From NCBI GenBank assembly GCA_022702705.1, contig CM040421.1:56155740-56219739 (forward strand): a stretch of DNA of 64,000 nucleotides. Direction: 5' to 3'. Source of the stretch: Papilionanthe hookeriana x Papilionanthe teres (Eukaryota; Streptophyta; Magnoliopsida; Asparagales; Orchidaceae). How positions within the stretch are numbered: position 1 is the first letter of the stretch; each line of letters begins with the position of its first letter. The notes under the pieces were generated by a model that was not told where the DNA came from, made no database searches, and saw only the letters and a list, made by a program, of their open reading frames with translations. A program made the translations under genes and the position numbers. Shown piece after piece: positions 1 to 11,560 of the stretch.

Positions 1-123
1 TGTTACGATGATTCAACACGCTTTTTTGAGGCTCAACCAACAACTACTTGGGAATCTGTTTGGAAGCTTATTGATGGAACGTACACTACACTGATGCCTC
101 CTCTACATGGAACCTATGTATGA
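1..123 (+). CDS. Possible C-terminal end of an unidentified protein (partial)
   Basis: The first reading frame is open from the window edge to a TGA at 121-123, giving about 40 residues with balanced composition, including a WESVWKLIDGTY stretch and a PPLHGTYV end. It is followed by T-rich DNA resembling a 3' untranslated region. I do not recognise the family. It could be the last exon of a host gene or a transposon remnant. The only support is the open frame and protein-like composition, so this is weak. Confidence 0.2.
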   Translation, partial: CYDDSTRFFEAQPTTTWESVWKLIDGTYTTLMPPLHGTYV

Positions 124-3038
124 ATGTTGGGTGTATTTTTGAGCTTACCTATTTTACTTTACTTTTACTAAACTTGGTTTGTATACTTTAATATTTGCAA
201 GATGGAGACATAGGGGTGTTTTCATAATATTTTATGTTTTGATTTTCTTAAAACTTTGGATTTTGAGAGTCGACATCTTGTTGGAAGGCATTTCTATGGC
301 AAGCATGGAATGTCTAGTTTGGTGGCCATTACAAGGCACGTTCTTCTTTGGTCTTAAGTTTTTAATTGACAAGTTTTCTCTCCTGGATGAACCTATGATT
401 GGTTTTGGTTGGATGAGAAGGATGATTATTCTATTTTTGGGATTTTTAATGGCTTCATGTTTCTTTGACATATAATGGGAACTAGAGTTTTCAAAGTTTA
501 ATTACCATTATTCGAGGAGCTTTTGGCTATTTTTGAGAGCAATGATGCTTATGTAGGCAATACTGTAAATCTATAGGGCTTTACTATTTTATTTCTGTCA
601 ATTTGGTGTTTTTTCCTTTGCTTATGTTATTGGTCTTTTCTTTTTTTCTTGTGGATAGTATACCTTGTTCTTACTCTACGGACCGCATTCTATATTTTTA
701 GGTTGACTTCTTGGTAAGCAAGGATTGATCCCGATCATTGATGCTACCTTAAGTTTGAGATCTCTCTAGTCTCTCAACGCATGTCTTTTTGAGCTTCATT
801 TTATGTTATTACATCTCTTATGTGATATCTTAATTTCTTATTTGTCTACTATCTTCTCAATTACATATTTTCTTTTACTTGTATAGGAAAATAGAACTTC
901 TATAGATTTATTTTAATTAATCAAAAATATTGGCCGTGAATTTATTTTAAAAATAAAAAATAAAATTAGTTACAATCATAAATCAAATATTTTTGAAAAA
1001 ATAATAAAAAGATTCCCAACTTATATTTTTAAAATACACTTTTATATTTTATTTGTATAATTAAAAAATAAAGGATGAATGACTCATTATTTACTTGGTT
1101 TAGGCTTGTTTTACTTTTCTCATAATAAAGTACATTTTATGTTGTTCAATGCATAGATGAATAATTTTTTATATTTACCTTTAAAATATATACATGTATA
1201 TTTATCTCTAAGTTTGTTTGTTTGTTTGTTTGTTCAAGAAATAAAGAATACTCATTTCTACATCATTTGTTTCATTGATTAAGCTTATTTTGCCTCATCA
1301 CTTCAAAAAATAATCTTGAATGCTTAAGATTTAGATCTAAAATACAAGTAATTTTTTTAGCAAGAAGCTGATTTATTATAATCAACAAATTGAAGATTAA
1401 AAATAAAATAAAAATTATTCATGTTTGCATGATTTCAGCGTAACTACAACATATTTATAATCGATATAATCTGTCTGTTTCAATTATTTCGTAGAATTTG
1501 AATTTGATTTCATGTTAGCTTTCAATATAGATTGAATTTGGGTTTATTTTGTTGGTTTTACAACTAAATTCAGCGAAAAAATCAATCTAAAAATTTATAA
1601 TTCATAATTTAATAAAAAAATCAGAGTATAATTTGAATTTTAAAAACAAAAAGTTCACGGTTAATAATTCAATCTAAAATTCGGAGCAAAATTTTGAATA
1701 TTGAATTCTATTTTGGATTTTCGGCTGAGTTTTAATTTCTGGATTGGAAATTTCTGATTTGAAAAACTTTATTTTGGAATGGAACAGATCGAGGGAACTA
1801 GTTCTGATCGGTGTTATTTGGATCTTGTCAACATGTATTGTCATACTTATCATCTTATATTTTTAATTACTTTTAATTACAATTTAATTAAAGATTAAAA
1901 AATAAGTTTGAACAATATTTATAAGAACGGGCTTGTTGAACATATGTATAATTTATTTGGTAAAGCTTTTTTATTATTATTATTATTTTTATCTAATGTT
2001 CTGTTATCCAATTTTATTTATGAAAAAAAAATATTTGCAATATATTAAATTTACTTATCATAATTCTTAGGCTTGCCTGTTAACTTTTGCTGTGGATTAT
2101 TCAATCCATTGCAACCAACAAAAATAACAAAATAATATTTTGGATATATTAAGAATTCCATTTGCCATTATCGTAAGAGAAGATTATCTGGGTCCGAGCA
2201 TCCTCCTTAAGGCCAGCTAAAGCTGGTTATTTTGTAGTAATTAGTAAAAATTTAAAGCATAATCAAATTATAAAAAAGTTTATTTAAAATATAGTGTATT
2301 AGAATTCAGGGGATTATTTTCTTCTATTTGATTGGAATTAAGAGGTAAAAGAAAATGCCAATGACACGTAATCTTTTGAAACTTGCGATGAGACCTCCAT
2401 TATTTATATAGGTTTAGGTTAGCAGTATCGAGGGGTTAATATATCAGCGGCCACTCTTAAGGAAAAGATATGCAGTAGAATAATATTATGTAGCAGTTTG
2501 TGTGGTGCATCATATAAGATAAAAACATCACAAGTTATAAGCCGAGTTGATGGAATTACTGGACTTAATCTAATCCGTGAACAATTTGCCCAATTTAATT
2601 AGGTGATTTGCATGATAACTTGACTGAGTCAATAGGAGTTGACATTGATTGAACCGTGCTAGTCAAATTCTATTGTTGATTTGTGCTTATCAAATCATGT
2701 GCCTTATGTTACTCCGTACCTTCAACTTAGAACTAGAAATCAGATTTTTTATAATTTAGATAAATCATGATCCATTTAAATAAAATAACTATAACGAATA
2801 TGGGAGTGCCGAAACTTAAAAAAAAATAAAATATAAAATGCATGTGAGAACCATTTTCTTAAATCACTAACTAAATGATTTGATGATTGACACTTATTAA
2901 ATATAATGAAAGGAAGTGTACTTGAGCACAAGAATCAATTAATGTCACTAGATTATTTTGAATGATTGCTATGAAAGGGACGTCATAAGTTCTTTTTCAG
3001 GGAAAAGCTTTTTTTGAAATTTTAAGAGGATGCGTACG

Positions 3039-3041
<3 letters not shown>
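124..3041. other. AT-rich non-coding DNA
   Basis: Strongly AT-rich sequence with poly-A/T runs, a short (GTTT)n run near 1215 and (TTA)n near 1973. A 98-codon open frame at 179-475 is T-rich and matches nothing I recognise. No RNA gene or mobile-element boundary was found. Confidence 0.5.

Positions 3042-3100
<59 letters not shown>
3042..3100. repeat. (TA)n microsatellite
   Basis: Uninterrupted AT dinucleotide run of about 59 bp. It is the first of about a dozen such tracts in the window. Confidence 0.97.
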
Positions 3101-3105
<5 letters not shown>

Positions 3106-3475
3106 TAAAAAATAGTCTGAACGAATCTTAAGACAATTTAATGGACAGATATGAAAGCTTATAATAACAATAAATCCTATACTAATGCCTTTTGAGCAAT
3201 GACAATGTTGTAATATATTTTTGTTCTTCCTATCATTTATAAATATGAGGGTTCTTTCATATAAAGAGACTTTTGAGTTCATCCTCTTATAATTCAACTT
3301 TTTAAGTGCAATAAAATGAGACTAAGAGTTCTTGAAACATCTCATTCATCCCGACGGGATAAGTCTTTCTCTCCTCCTCTTCTTCTTCTTTTCTTCTCTC
3401 TTTTTTGTTTTTATCTCTTTCCCTCAGTCATTAGATTCGATCCCTTTGGGCATGATTAGAATATCTATATGTATG

Positions 3476-3476
<1 letters not shown>
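3101..3476. other. Non-coding spacer
   Basis: AT-rich DNA with a pyrimidine-rich CTT/CT patch around 3366-3425. Nothing coding is recognised. Confidence 0.4.

Positions 3477-3520
<44 letters not shown>
3477..3520. repeat. (TA)n microsatellite flanking the Copia composite
   Basis: AT dinucleotide run ending exactly where the LTR-like TGTTGAG begins. A matching (TA)n tract follows the other end of the composite at 6785 onward, so the composite appears to sit inside one ancestral tract. Confidence 0.95.
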
Positions 3521-3525
<5 letters not shown>

Positions 3526-3837
3526 AGAAATTTAGAGGCGATGAAACGCAAAGAATCAACACAAATCCAGAAGAACACAGATTTAATGAGGTTCGGCAAA
3601 GATGCCTACATCCTCGGGAGCAGAGCGGTGAATTCACTATGTCAGAGGAGTTACAAGTTCGGTTCACATACTCATAGGGTTACACATCTATTTATAAATA
3701 AAACCTACGAATAAATTACTAAAACGCCCTCGCTCCCCCCAACCCACTAAATTTCAAGAGATGATCCTTTTCACCAGGTGGCACATCTCTTTATTCAAAG
3801 AGACTCCAAATTTCCGGTATATGAGCCATACCTAACA
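3521..3837 (-). repeat. Copia LTR, minus orientation
   Basis: 317 bp, starting TGTTGAG and ending CCTAACA on the plus strand, that is TGTTAGG to CTCAACA on its own strand. It aligns along its length with the LTR at 6444-6784, including a shared stretch about a freshly opened frame of glutamate- and glycine-rich codons (AATGAGGTTCGGCAAAGATG near 3585). The extra length of the other copy lies in its middle. Confidence 0.85.
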
Positions 3838-4028
3838 AATCTCCACCTTGACGAATATCTAACCCCTTAGGAGAAATGCATCATTTGGTATATGAGTCAT
3901 ACCTAACAAATCTCCACCTTGGCGAATATCTAGCCCTTTAGGAGAAATGCATCACCTGGTATATGAGTCATACCTAACAAATCTCCACCTTGGCGAATAT
4001 CCAGCCCCTTATGAGAAATGTTTCATGG
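3816..4028 (-). repeat. Triplicated 71-bp PPT/LTR-start junction
   Basis: Three head-to-tail units start at 3816, 3887 and 3958. Each holds, on the minus strand, a sequence ending CCAAGGTGGAGATT (the polypurine tract) followed by TGTTAGGTATG (the LTR start). A single copy of the same junction is present at 6399-6465 in the other half of the composite. The 71-bp spacing is exact between all three units, with a few substitutions. Confidence 0.85.
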
Positions 4029-4079
4029 AGTTTTTTTACACCATAGTAGGTTAGGCAACCAAGCCATCTGACCTGGCTT

Positions 4080-4645
4080 GGTCAACCGTATCATCTAGCA
4101 CCTAAAGCACCTTCCTGTTCGCACAAAAAGTCAGCCGAACTACCGCGAACAGCTTGCCCGAAGCCTTTTCCTGTTCGCATCAATGCCTCAGCCAAACTCC
4201 ACCTGTCGCAACTCCTCCTGCGACGAACTTGCGAACTGTGTTTTGCCTCTGTCGCGATTCACTTGTCACTATTCACCTGTTGCAAAATCACTTGCAACAA
4301 ACTTGCGAACTCCGTTGGCCGAACTCCTATGTTCGCAAAACATGATTCCGATTCACCGGAACCAAACTTCACCTGTCGCAAAATCACCTGCAACAAACTT
4401 GCGAACTCAGCTGGCCAAACTTCTTTGTTCGCAAAACATGGTTCCTATTCAGCGGAACCAAACTCCACCTGTCACAAATCCTCATGTGACAAACTGACGA
4501 ATTTGCTTGCTCCACCTGTCGCAAATCCTTATGCGACAAACTGACGAATTTCGCTGACTCTACCTGTCACAAATGCTCATGCGACAAATTAACAAATTTC
4601 ACTGGCTCCACATGTCCCAAATCCTCATGCGACAAACTGTACATC
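4080..4645. repeat. Tandem repeats in the non-coding half of the Copia composite
   Basis: From about 4262 to 4475 there are two units of roughly 105 bp sharing GTTCGCAAAACATG and CGGAACCAAACT. From about 4460 to 4645 there are four units of roughly 57 bp containing CACCTGTCGCAAATCC and TGCGACAAACTGACG. Within each short unit TGTCGCA and TGCGACA are inverted repeats that could pair. Short open frames here are by-products of the repeats. Confidence 0.7.
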
Positions 4646-5932
4646 GCCAAACAGCGAACTGCCGCGCCTGCTCCTCCTCCTTTACTCACACGGAACCTGT
4701 GGAAGCCTGCTGTATTGGCCGAACTGTTCATGCTCGCCGCTCTCGATCGAAATGTCGAACTGTTCCTCCGATCTGTTCCTGCGAGCCAATTGCGATTTGT
4801 GAATGTTTCCATTGCCGAACTCCTCAGCAAACTTCTCCGTGCCTGCTGAATTCCTCAGTTCAATTTTCAAAATTGCTGAAGCAAGAAATTTTTTTTTTTT
4901 TTGCTCAGAATCTTTTCTGCCTCGAAATCTTTCCTGTCCCGAAATTTTTTCTTCAAGCAAAAATTAATTTCTTGATTAAGGTTTCCCCGGAATCTTTCCT
5001 TCTAGTAGATAATTTCCTAATCAGAAATTATGAATTTTCTTATTAAGATTTCCTTTGCCAAGTTTTTCTTCCTTGCCTTCCTCAGCAATTTTTTTTATTG
5101 AGAAACTTTCATTTTTTTCCACTTCAGAATTTTCCTTGATTTAAAGTTCCTTAATTAAGGTATTACCCTTAATTAAAAATTTGCCTTAATTAACTTTCTG
5201 ATAAAGGGAGTTTTCTTCTCTCAGAATAAAAATTGTCAATCCCACTAGAAATTAATTAATTTCCATATTAAGGCCTTTCAAGAAATTTCTTTTCTCTACA
5301 GCGGGAATTTCCTAATTGAGAGGGAATATTCCTCATACTAGGAATCCAAGATTCCCTCTCTTCTCCGCCTCCAGCGTCGGACTCTTCCGCAGCGCCTCTC
5401 GCGAACACCAGGCTCCTTCACTGCTGGCCCTGCTCAAATAACTATCTGTTTTGCCCGATCTGTCGTGAACCTCGCCCGCCTAAGCCCGCGCAAACACCTC
5501 GGCCGGCCTTCTGATTCGCGAACAACCTGCTTCCCGTAATCCCGCTTCGCTTGATCGTTCTCCCGCTTCGTGAAATCCCCGAAGTCTGCTACGATTCGTG
5601 CGAAGCCTGTCGGAAGAAGAACGCCTCCAGATGTCGGCCCCTCCTGTTCGCAGATTCTCGTTGAACTGCTTCTGCGACGAATATCACGTCGTTGTTTGTC
5701 ACGTGCGCTTCTCGTTGCAGAACCGATGAACTCCACCTACGTCACACGAACCCGCGATGTTCCTTCTGCAGCACCTCACCGAACTCCGATCCTGCTCCTG
5801 TCCGGATCCGAAATTTCTCTTACAGCAATGCCAAACTATCGTGCTGGAAATGAACTCCCTTCTCTTCTGTAGCGAACCAAATCTCAAAAATCTTTCTTCT
5901 TTCCTGCGTCGATTTCCTCCGCCCTCGAACCA
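4646..5932 (-). other. Non-coding internal region of the Copia composite
   Basis: Lies between the repeat array and the PBS. It begins and ends relatively GC-rich (5340-5760) with an AT-rich middle (4860-5340). Open frames of up to about 150 codons occur on both strands, but none shows gag, protease, integrase or RT motifs. The minus-oriented half therefore looks like a non-autonomous element with leader-type filler. Confidence 0.5.
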
Positions 5933-5945
5933 GGCTCTGATACCA
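5933..5945 (-). other. Primer binding site, initiator tRNA-Met type
   Basis: The reverse complement reads TGGTATCAGAGCC, the standard Copia PBS complementary to the 3' end of plant initiator tRNA-Met. It lies two bases inside a CTCAACA LTR end at 5948-5954. It is therefore the PBS of a minus-strand element whose 5' LTR has been lost except for these few bases. Confidence 0.85.
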
Positions 5946-5954
5946 ATTGTTGAG

Positions 5955-6353
5955 AAGATAGAGTCTTTGCAGAAGAATCACACATGGGAGCTAGTTCAGC
6001 TTCCTAAGGGAAATAAGGCTATTGGGTGCAAATGGGTGCCAGACTATGCAGGAGATTTAGATGGCAAAAGGTCTACAACATTGCTAGTGAAGGAACTAGG
6101 TGTTGAGCAAGGTGGAGTTCAGTTGCATTGTGATAGTCAAAGTGCTATTTACTTGGCTAAGAACCAGGTGTACCATGCGAGGACCAAGCACATTGATGTC
6201 AGGTATCACAAAATCAGAGAATTGATTGATTCTGGTAAGATATTGTTGCAGAAGGTTCATACTGATGAGAATGCAGCTGATATGTTGACCAAGCCAGTTA
6301 CTATCAACAAGTTCTTGCATTGCTTGGACTTATTGAGCATTCACAGTTGCTAG
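5955..6353 (+). pseudogene. Copia pol remnant: RT start fused to RNase H
   Basis: The frame first shows the beginning of a Copia reverse transcriptase (TWELVQLPKGNKAIGCKWV). It passes directly into the RNase H motif DYAGDLDGKRST, and after a second gap into the RNase H C-terminus (HCDSQSAIYLAKN, RTKHIDVRYHKIRE, ADMLTKPV), ending in TAG. The RT catalytic core and much of RNase H are missing, yet both joins keep the reading frame. An upstream continuation of this frame to about 5757 is not pol-like and belongs to the inverted half. The fragment cannot encode an active polymerase. It shows that the right half derives from the 3' end of an autonomous Copia element. Confidence 0.85.
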
Positions 6354-6398
6354 AGAAGCATGGTGGCCCAACCCACATTGGTGCATGAGAAACTCCCA

Positions 6399-6443
6399 GT
6401 TATTTATCTCCTAAGGGGTTGGATATTCGCCAAGGTGGAGATT
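6399..6443 (+). other. Polypurine-tract region before the right Copia LTR
   Basis: AAGGTGGAGATT immediately precedes TGTTAGG at 6444. The same junction is triplicated in reverse orientation at 3816-4028. It would prime plus-strand DNA synthesis in an active element. Confidence 0.7.
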
Positions 6444-6784
6444 TGTTAGGTATGGCTCATATACCTAATATAGAATTAATGTTGAAGCGGAGAGAGCAAA
6501 TCTGGGGAGTTTATTATGTGAGTTGGGGATGCGGGGGCAAGGCCCCACGGTTTAGTACATGGTAATTTGGTAATTACATATTGTACTCTATGATTATAAT
6601 AGGTCCTGTTGTAACGCTAGGATCTATGTTGAATCTTGTATTATGTACTCTTTTCTGATTAGTGAAAAGAAAGTCGCCGCTCTGCTCCCGAGGACGTAGG
6701 CATCTTTGCCGAACCTCATTAAATCTCTTGTGTTCTTCTGGATTGCGTCGATTCTTGCGTTTATTTGCCCTAAATTTCTCAACA
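6444..6784 (+). repeat. Copia LTR, plus orientation
   Basis: 341 bp, TGTTAGG to CTCAACA. It is the inverted counterpart of 3521-3837. The U5-side sequences (CGAGGACGTAGGCATCTTTG, GAACCTCATTAAAT) match the left copy in reverse complement. Confidence 0.85.
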
Positions 6785-6789
6785 TATAT

Positions 6790-6791
<2 letters not shown>

Positions 6792-6837
<46 letters not shown>

Positions 6838-6866
6838 GTGTGTCCGTGTATGTATATATATATATA
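6792..6866. repeat. (TA)n tract with degenerate TGTA/TG runs
   Basis: About 44 bp of TA repeats followed by TGTG/TGTATA variants. It is the continuation of the tract that hosts the Copia composite. Confidence 0.9.
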
Positions 6867-8929
6867 GGTATGTATATAAATGTATGTGTCGGCATATTTT
6901 TAGGTTGAGTGTGTTGTATTTGTGAAAAGAGGTTGCCTACAGAAATTGTCGGCGAATTTTTAATTTAATTTAAATAAATAATTTGAAAAGTAGTATTTGA
7001 TTTTGAAAATAATTTTAAAATTAAAAATTTTAAGATATGAAATCAAACTGATCTCACATCCCGAATAGTTTATATAAACGAGCACCACACCACAAACCGT
7101 ATATCTATCCGGAGAGTAGACACTACTGCTTGATGATGGGGCTCAGTTAAATAAACTAGAAGATTTGTGACATCCGTTTGGTCTATGAACCAATTTTATA
7201 AGCCGACAAGTTCCCCTGCTTAATATAAATGAATTAAGCAAAGTTTATATTACCTGGGTTCTTAAGGTTCCCTATAAGGGCAAACCCCTATAGTTAATTA
7301 TCTTAAGTGTCGGGAATCACCTAAGAAAACTCTCGATAATAATCAGTAGTTCTGCTCTCAAGAATTTCAAAGTTTAAGTTTTCAAGGGATTGAATTTTGG
7401 AATTTCAATAGAAAATGGATCAAATTTAGAACATTTTATTTTGGGAATCCAAAAGAAGAAAGGTAGGAGAAATCACAGATTCGAAGCGAACTTCGGTAAT
7501 TTTCCGACTATCCTATTGTTTGGCTTGAATTTAGGAAGGCCCTAATGTTTATTTAATGTTTTAATCTTACCAATTTTAATTAATTTAGGACTTATATTCG
7601 TATGATATGATCACACAAATAGCCTCGAAGATGTGAGGGTTTATGTCGTATCAGACGACTACCTCGGAATCCTAAGACCGGTTAGGGCTTAATTTACATG
7701 ATATGATCATGTAAATGCCTAACGAAGAGTTGAGGATTTATGTTGCACTAGGCAAACTACCTCGAAGTCCTATGGCTTGGTTATTTAATTCTAAGAAAGT
7801 TTTGCTGAAGTAGACTCAGGTTTTGCTGATGACGATGGTCGTGCTGCCCACTATGCTCCGAGCTCCTTGTTGTTGCAGAGGGTTTAGTTTTAGAAATTAT
7901 AAATCAAGAGATGAGAGAAGTGTTTTGGTTTAGAGAAGATCTTAGTTTCCAAGTGTTTTTTATGTTTTAATTAAAACAAATCTTAAAGTTGATTATAACA
8001 ACACCGGTTAAGATCCCATGGTTCCATCCTTCCAGCATCATTATTTTTATCGGATTCACTTAGTCCGGATGAATTTGCTAAACTTAACTAAATGAGTTCC
8101 ACACTTTCATTTAGACCGTGGGAAATCCCGTTAGCAACACGTAGGTTACATCATCCGAGGTATTCCCGATCATCCAACAAGACGTTTTGATTTAGTTGTA
8201 GTTGTAGTTTTGTTGTTTCGTTTGTGATTAAATTTTGAGTTGTTTTATATTTTGAAATGTTGTGGCGGTGAATTTTATCTTGTAATGACTTTTAATTTAG
8301 TTTTGGTTTCGGTTTTAGGGATTATCCTAAAGGTGTGGGTTTTCATGCAACGATTGTTTATCATGCAAGAAAAGTAAGTGCGATGCGATTAAGTAAATTG
8401 CAATAAAGTAAATTGCAATAAAATAAAAGCGTACCTGGAGGGTCTTCCCGTCATCCGAAGCTGCACTTAAAACACAATTTAGAATATTTAAGCATTTAAA
8501 GCAAGTTCCTAGGTAAAGCTAGGTAAAGCTAAGGAAGGGTTATGGTTTTCTACCAAGTTCCTAATCCTATAGCTAGTCACCACCTATGACGTCTAGGTTC
8601 TTGTGTTTTTGTTTAAGGACGATTTTCTTCATCAAAGAAAAATTAAGTTCAATTGTTCTTATAAATATCCTATCATATTGAGGAAGTACTTAAGACGAGT
8701 CTTAAACATCTTTTCAATACCTCTAGGATTGTTTTAAGTCCAAGAGAATTTAATTATACAAGTGAATTAATCATCCAGGAGTTTAAGTTTTGTCATCTTG
8801 CTCAGTGAATTAGGACATTTGAATATCCTATAAGTGAAGTAACACTTCATTTAATACTCTGTTTAGGAGTTATGACAACAAGAGCTTTTGAGGGCAAATT
8901 AATGTTCAAGTGATTTGTGATTTAATTTA

Positions 8930-9420
8930 ATTTCAATTTAATGGGTTTAAGTTTGGAATAGTGTTCAAGTTGTTTTAGATTTATTTTGAATTCTTTATGT
9001 CTTATGTGATGTTATATTTAATTCAATTTAATTTAATTTTAATTTAATTTAGTTTTGGTTTAGTTTTAATTTTAATTTAATTTTATTTTTTTTAATTTAA
9101 TTTTAATTTTATTTTAACTTGACTTTATTTTTTTATTTAATTTAATTTAATTTAATATGTTTTAATTTAATTTAATTTAGTTTAGTTTAATATGTTTTAA
9201 TTTAATTTAATTTAATTTATTTTAATTTAATTTAATTTAATTTAATTTTAATTTTAATTTAATTTAAATTTTAATTTAATTTAATTTTAATTTTAATTTA
9301 GTATTTTATTTTTTATGCTTTAAGGATGATTTAATTTAATTGTTAAAGTATTAATTTAATTGAATTTTTAGAAGGATTTAATTTAAATGTTTTAACTTTA
9401 ATTTAATTTAATGATTAAGT
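8930..9420. repeat. Degenerate TTTAA-type array inside element A
   Basis: About 0.45 kb of TTTAATTTAA units with occasional G or C, clearest at 9010-9300. Element B has quite different, longer arrays in the equivalent place. Confidence 0.85.
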
Positions 9421-11184
9421 CTTTTGGCATTTTAAATCTTGATTTTGGATTATCATTTTAATTGGGAATTAAATATTATTGAGGTGGTTAATTTATGGAT
9501 TCTTAAATTAAAGAAACAAATCTCCTCCTAATGGTATCCCTATTTTAATAATTCCAATTTTTCATTATTCTTCCAAATTTAATTAATTATTTAATTAAGG
9601 TTTATTTTAATTATTTTCAAATTGTTTGATAAGTTTCTACCCTTTAACTACCTAAGTTTCAAACATTCAAAATCAACTTAGTATCAAATATTTTACCCAC
9701 CCTTTTAATTAAACCTAAAAATTTTTAATTATAGGTTAAAATTTTAATTACCATTTTGCCCTTTAAACTTACTAATTCCATAACTCACTAAATTGAGCTT
9801 AAATGAGTTTGAAATTTTTATGTGACTTCACCCATATATCAATCAAGACATTAGAGGAGAAAATGTGATTTTTCTGTATTTAATTTATTTATGTAATTAT
9901 TTTTGGTGGAAAATAGGGATTTTCAAGGAAAATTCAATAACATGGCCAAGGGAAAGTTTCTGTCCTTAAGAAAATTATGGGACATTCCTAATGACCAGAG
10001 GACCACTTGGACCAATTTTAGTGATTTTTTGAATTATATTTTCTTTATTATAATTATTTTGAGTTTTGGAGTATTAATTAATTTAAAAATAAAATAAAGG
10101 TTGAAAAATAAATTTTATATTTTTTAAAAATCTCTCTGATATCAAGGAAATCAGAGAACTAATTTTATAATTTTCTGATTTTTCTTTGATTTATTAGAAT
10201 TATTTTAGTGGAAATACTAGAAAATACATTTTTTTAATTTTAAAATTACCTTAGGGCTTTAAAATTTGATATCTCATCATAGAGACTTAAGAAAAATATG
10301 GGGTTTGTTCCTAAGTGATTAAAATTCAAAATGTGACATTTTGGTGAATTTTATTATTTTTGTGATTTTTATTATTTTTTTAATTATTAAAAATATTAAA
10401 ATAATGCAAAAAAATTAACTTTTTTAGAAAATTACAATTTTAATTTTCATAAATTCCCCTGATATCAGAGAGGCTCCAAAACCAATTTGGTGAATTTTTG
10501 AAAAGTATTTTGAAAGTTATGAATTTTTGAAGTTTAATTTTGGCTAAATGGCTTAATCAACCCATTTGATAAGGCTAACCAAGTCCAATTGACTTCAAAC
10601 TTTTATAGTGGGTTCCTCTAATCCTATAGGTCAGTGGAGAATTGATTTCAAGTCAATTTGATGTATGATTAGCTCTAATTAATTAAAGCTCCATTTTGGG
10701 TGTTTAAGCCAATTAGGGTTATTACAAGTGAGTTAACTCAAAACCTATTTTCCCTAGGGTCCTCTGGTCATAAGAAACATCACCAAATTTTTCTAGAATT
10801 TATTTCACAATATGCTAATTATTGGAATTAAAATACTCAGAACAGTGACCTAGAATTGAAAAATAAATAACTCTTCATAGGGATGGCCTCGACTTTGGAA
10901 AATTCGGGGAATGTCCCCAAATTCGGAGGGTTCAAAAGCCCTATGGTCTCATGCCATGGTGAATTGTATACATGCATGGAGAATTGAAAATGTGCAGAGA
11001 GTAAATAAATCATTAAAAATCAAATATTCAATGAAATTAAATGATTTCTTTTCCACATTATTCTACTCTGTTCACTGAGCAAAAGAGTATTTTTATTTTA
11101 TTTTTCTGATTTTTATATACAAAGATATGAATTTTTGAAGTTTAGAGAATTAAATAAATAAAAAAAACCCTAATTTTATATTTA

Positions 11185-11560
11185 AAACGGCGGCGCTGAC
11201 TCATCCTAGGCATCTCCGAAACGCTGCGTGTCACGCTGCCATTCGACGCCGCCACTTGAGTCAGCAGCCCGAGTCCCGCCTTCCACGTATCATCTGCCGA
11301 TCCGACCCAATCTGAGCCGTCCGTCCGCGCGTGTATTGAATAGACGGCATCCGCTCATCGTCCCCAGCCGTTCTCACCCGAGAGCCGTCCACACTAAAAC
11401 CCTAAGAACTCACTCATTTCTCAACGGATTTTCGTGTTCTTGTGCTCTATGGATTCGTCTTGAAGAGACGAACACATCTATACGGTGATCATGCATTGAA
11501 ATTAAAGCATTTGAAGTAGACAATCTCCAGAGGCTCGGGATAAAGAGTTAGCTCATACCT
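11185..11560. other. GC-rich patch in element A
   Basis: An abrupt change from AT-rich DNA to GC-rich sequence with CGGCGGCGCTGAC and many CCG/CGT steps. A short open frame at 11228-11488 has low-complexity Ser/Pro/Arg composition and no recognisable domain. Element B shows the same shift at about 28880, so this is an architectural feature of the family. Confidence 0.5.

Larger units (their letters stand above)
3521..6784. mobile_element. Ty1/Copia-type composite with inverted (outward-facing) LTRs
   Basis: A 3264-bp unit starts TGTTGAG and ends CTCAACA. A minus-oriented LTR (3521-3837) and a plus-oriented LTR (6444-6784) of the same family form long inverted terminal repeats. The left half carries, on the minus strand, a PPT-like segment beside its LTR and an initiator tRNA-Met-type PBS at 5933-5945, but no recognisable pol. 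The right half carries plus-strand RT/RNase H fragments, a PPT-like segment and an LTR. The halves join near 5948-5956, where only the first bases of the minus element's 5' LTR remain. Both outer flanks read TATAT, compatible with a 5-bp target duplication but weak because the site is (TA)n. The arrangement could be an aberrant (self-integrated or template-switched) cDNA, or two elements fused by recombination. Confidence 0.75.

Noticed and set aside
179..475. 98-codon open frame
   Set aside because: T-rich hydrophobic composition, an opposite-strand open frame over the same bases, and no recognisable family.
3022..3526. Open frames encoding long YIYIYI runs at (TA)n tracts (also 6662-6925, 32090-32378, 33699-33908)
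   Set aside because: They are translations of the microsatellites and appear on both strands.
4154..5046. Several open frames of 60-160 codons
   Set aside because: They follow the tandem repeats of the Copia composite and occur in overlapping frames on both strands with no motif.
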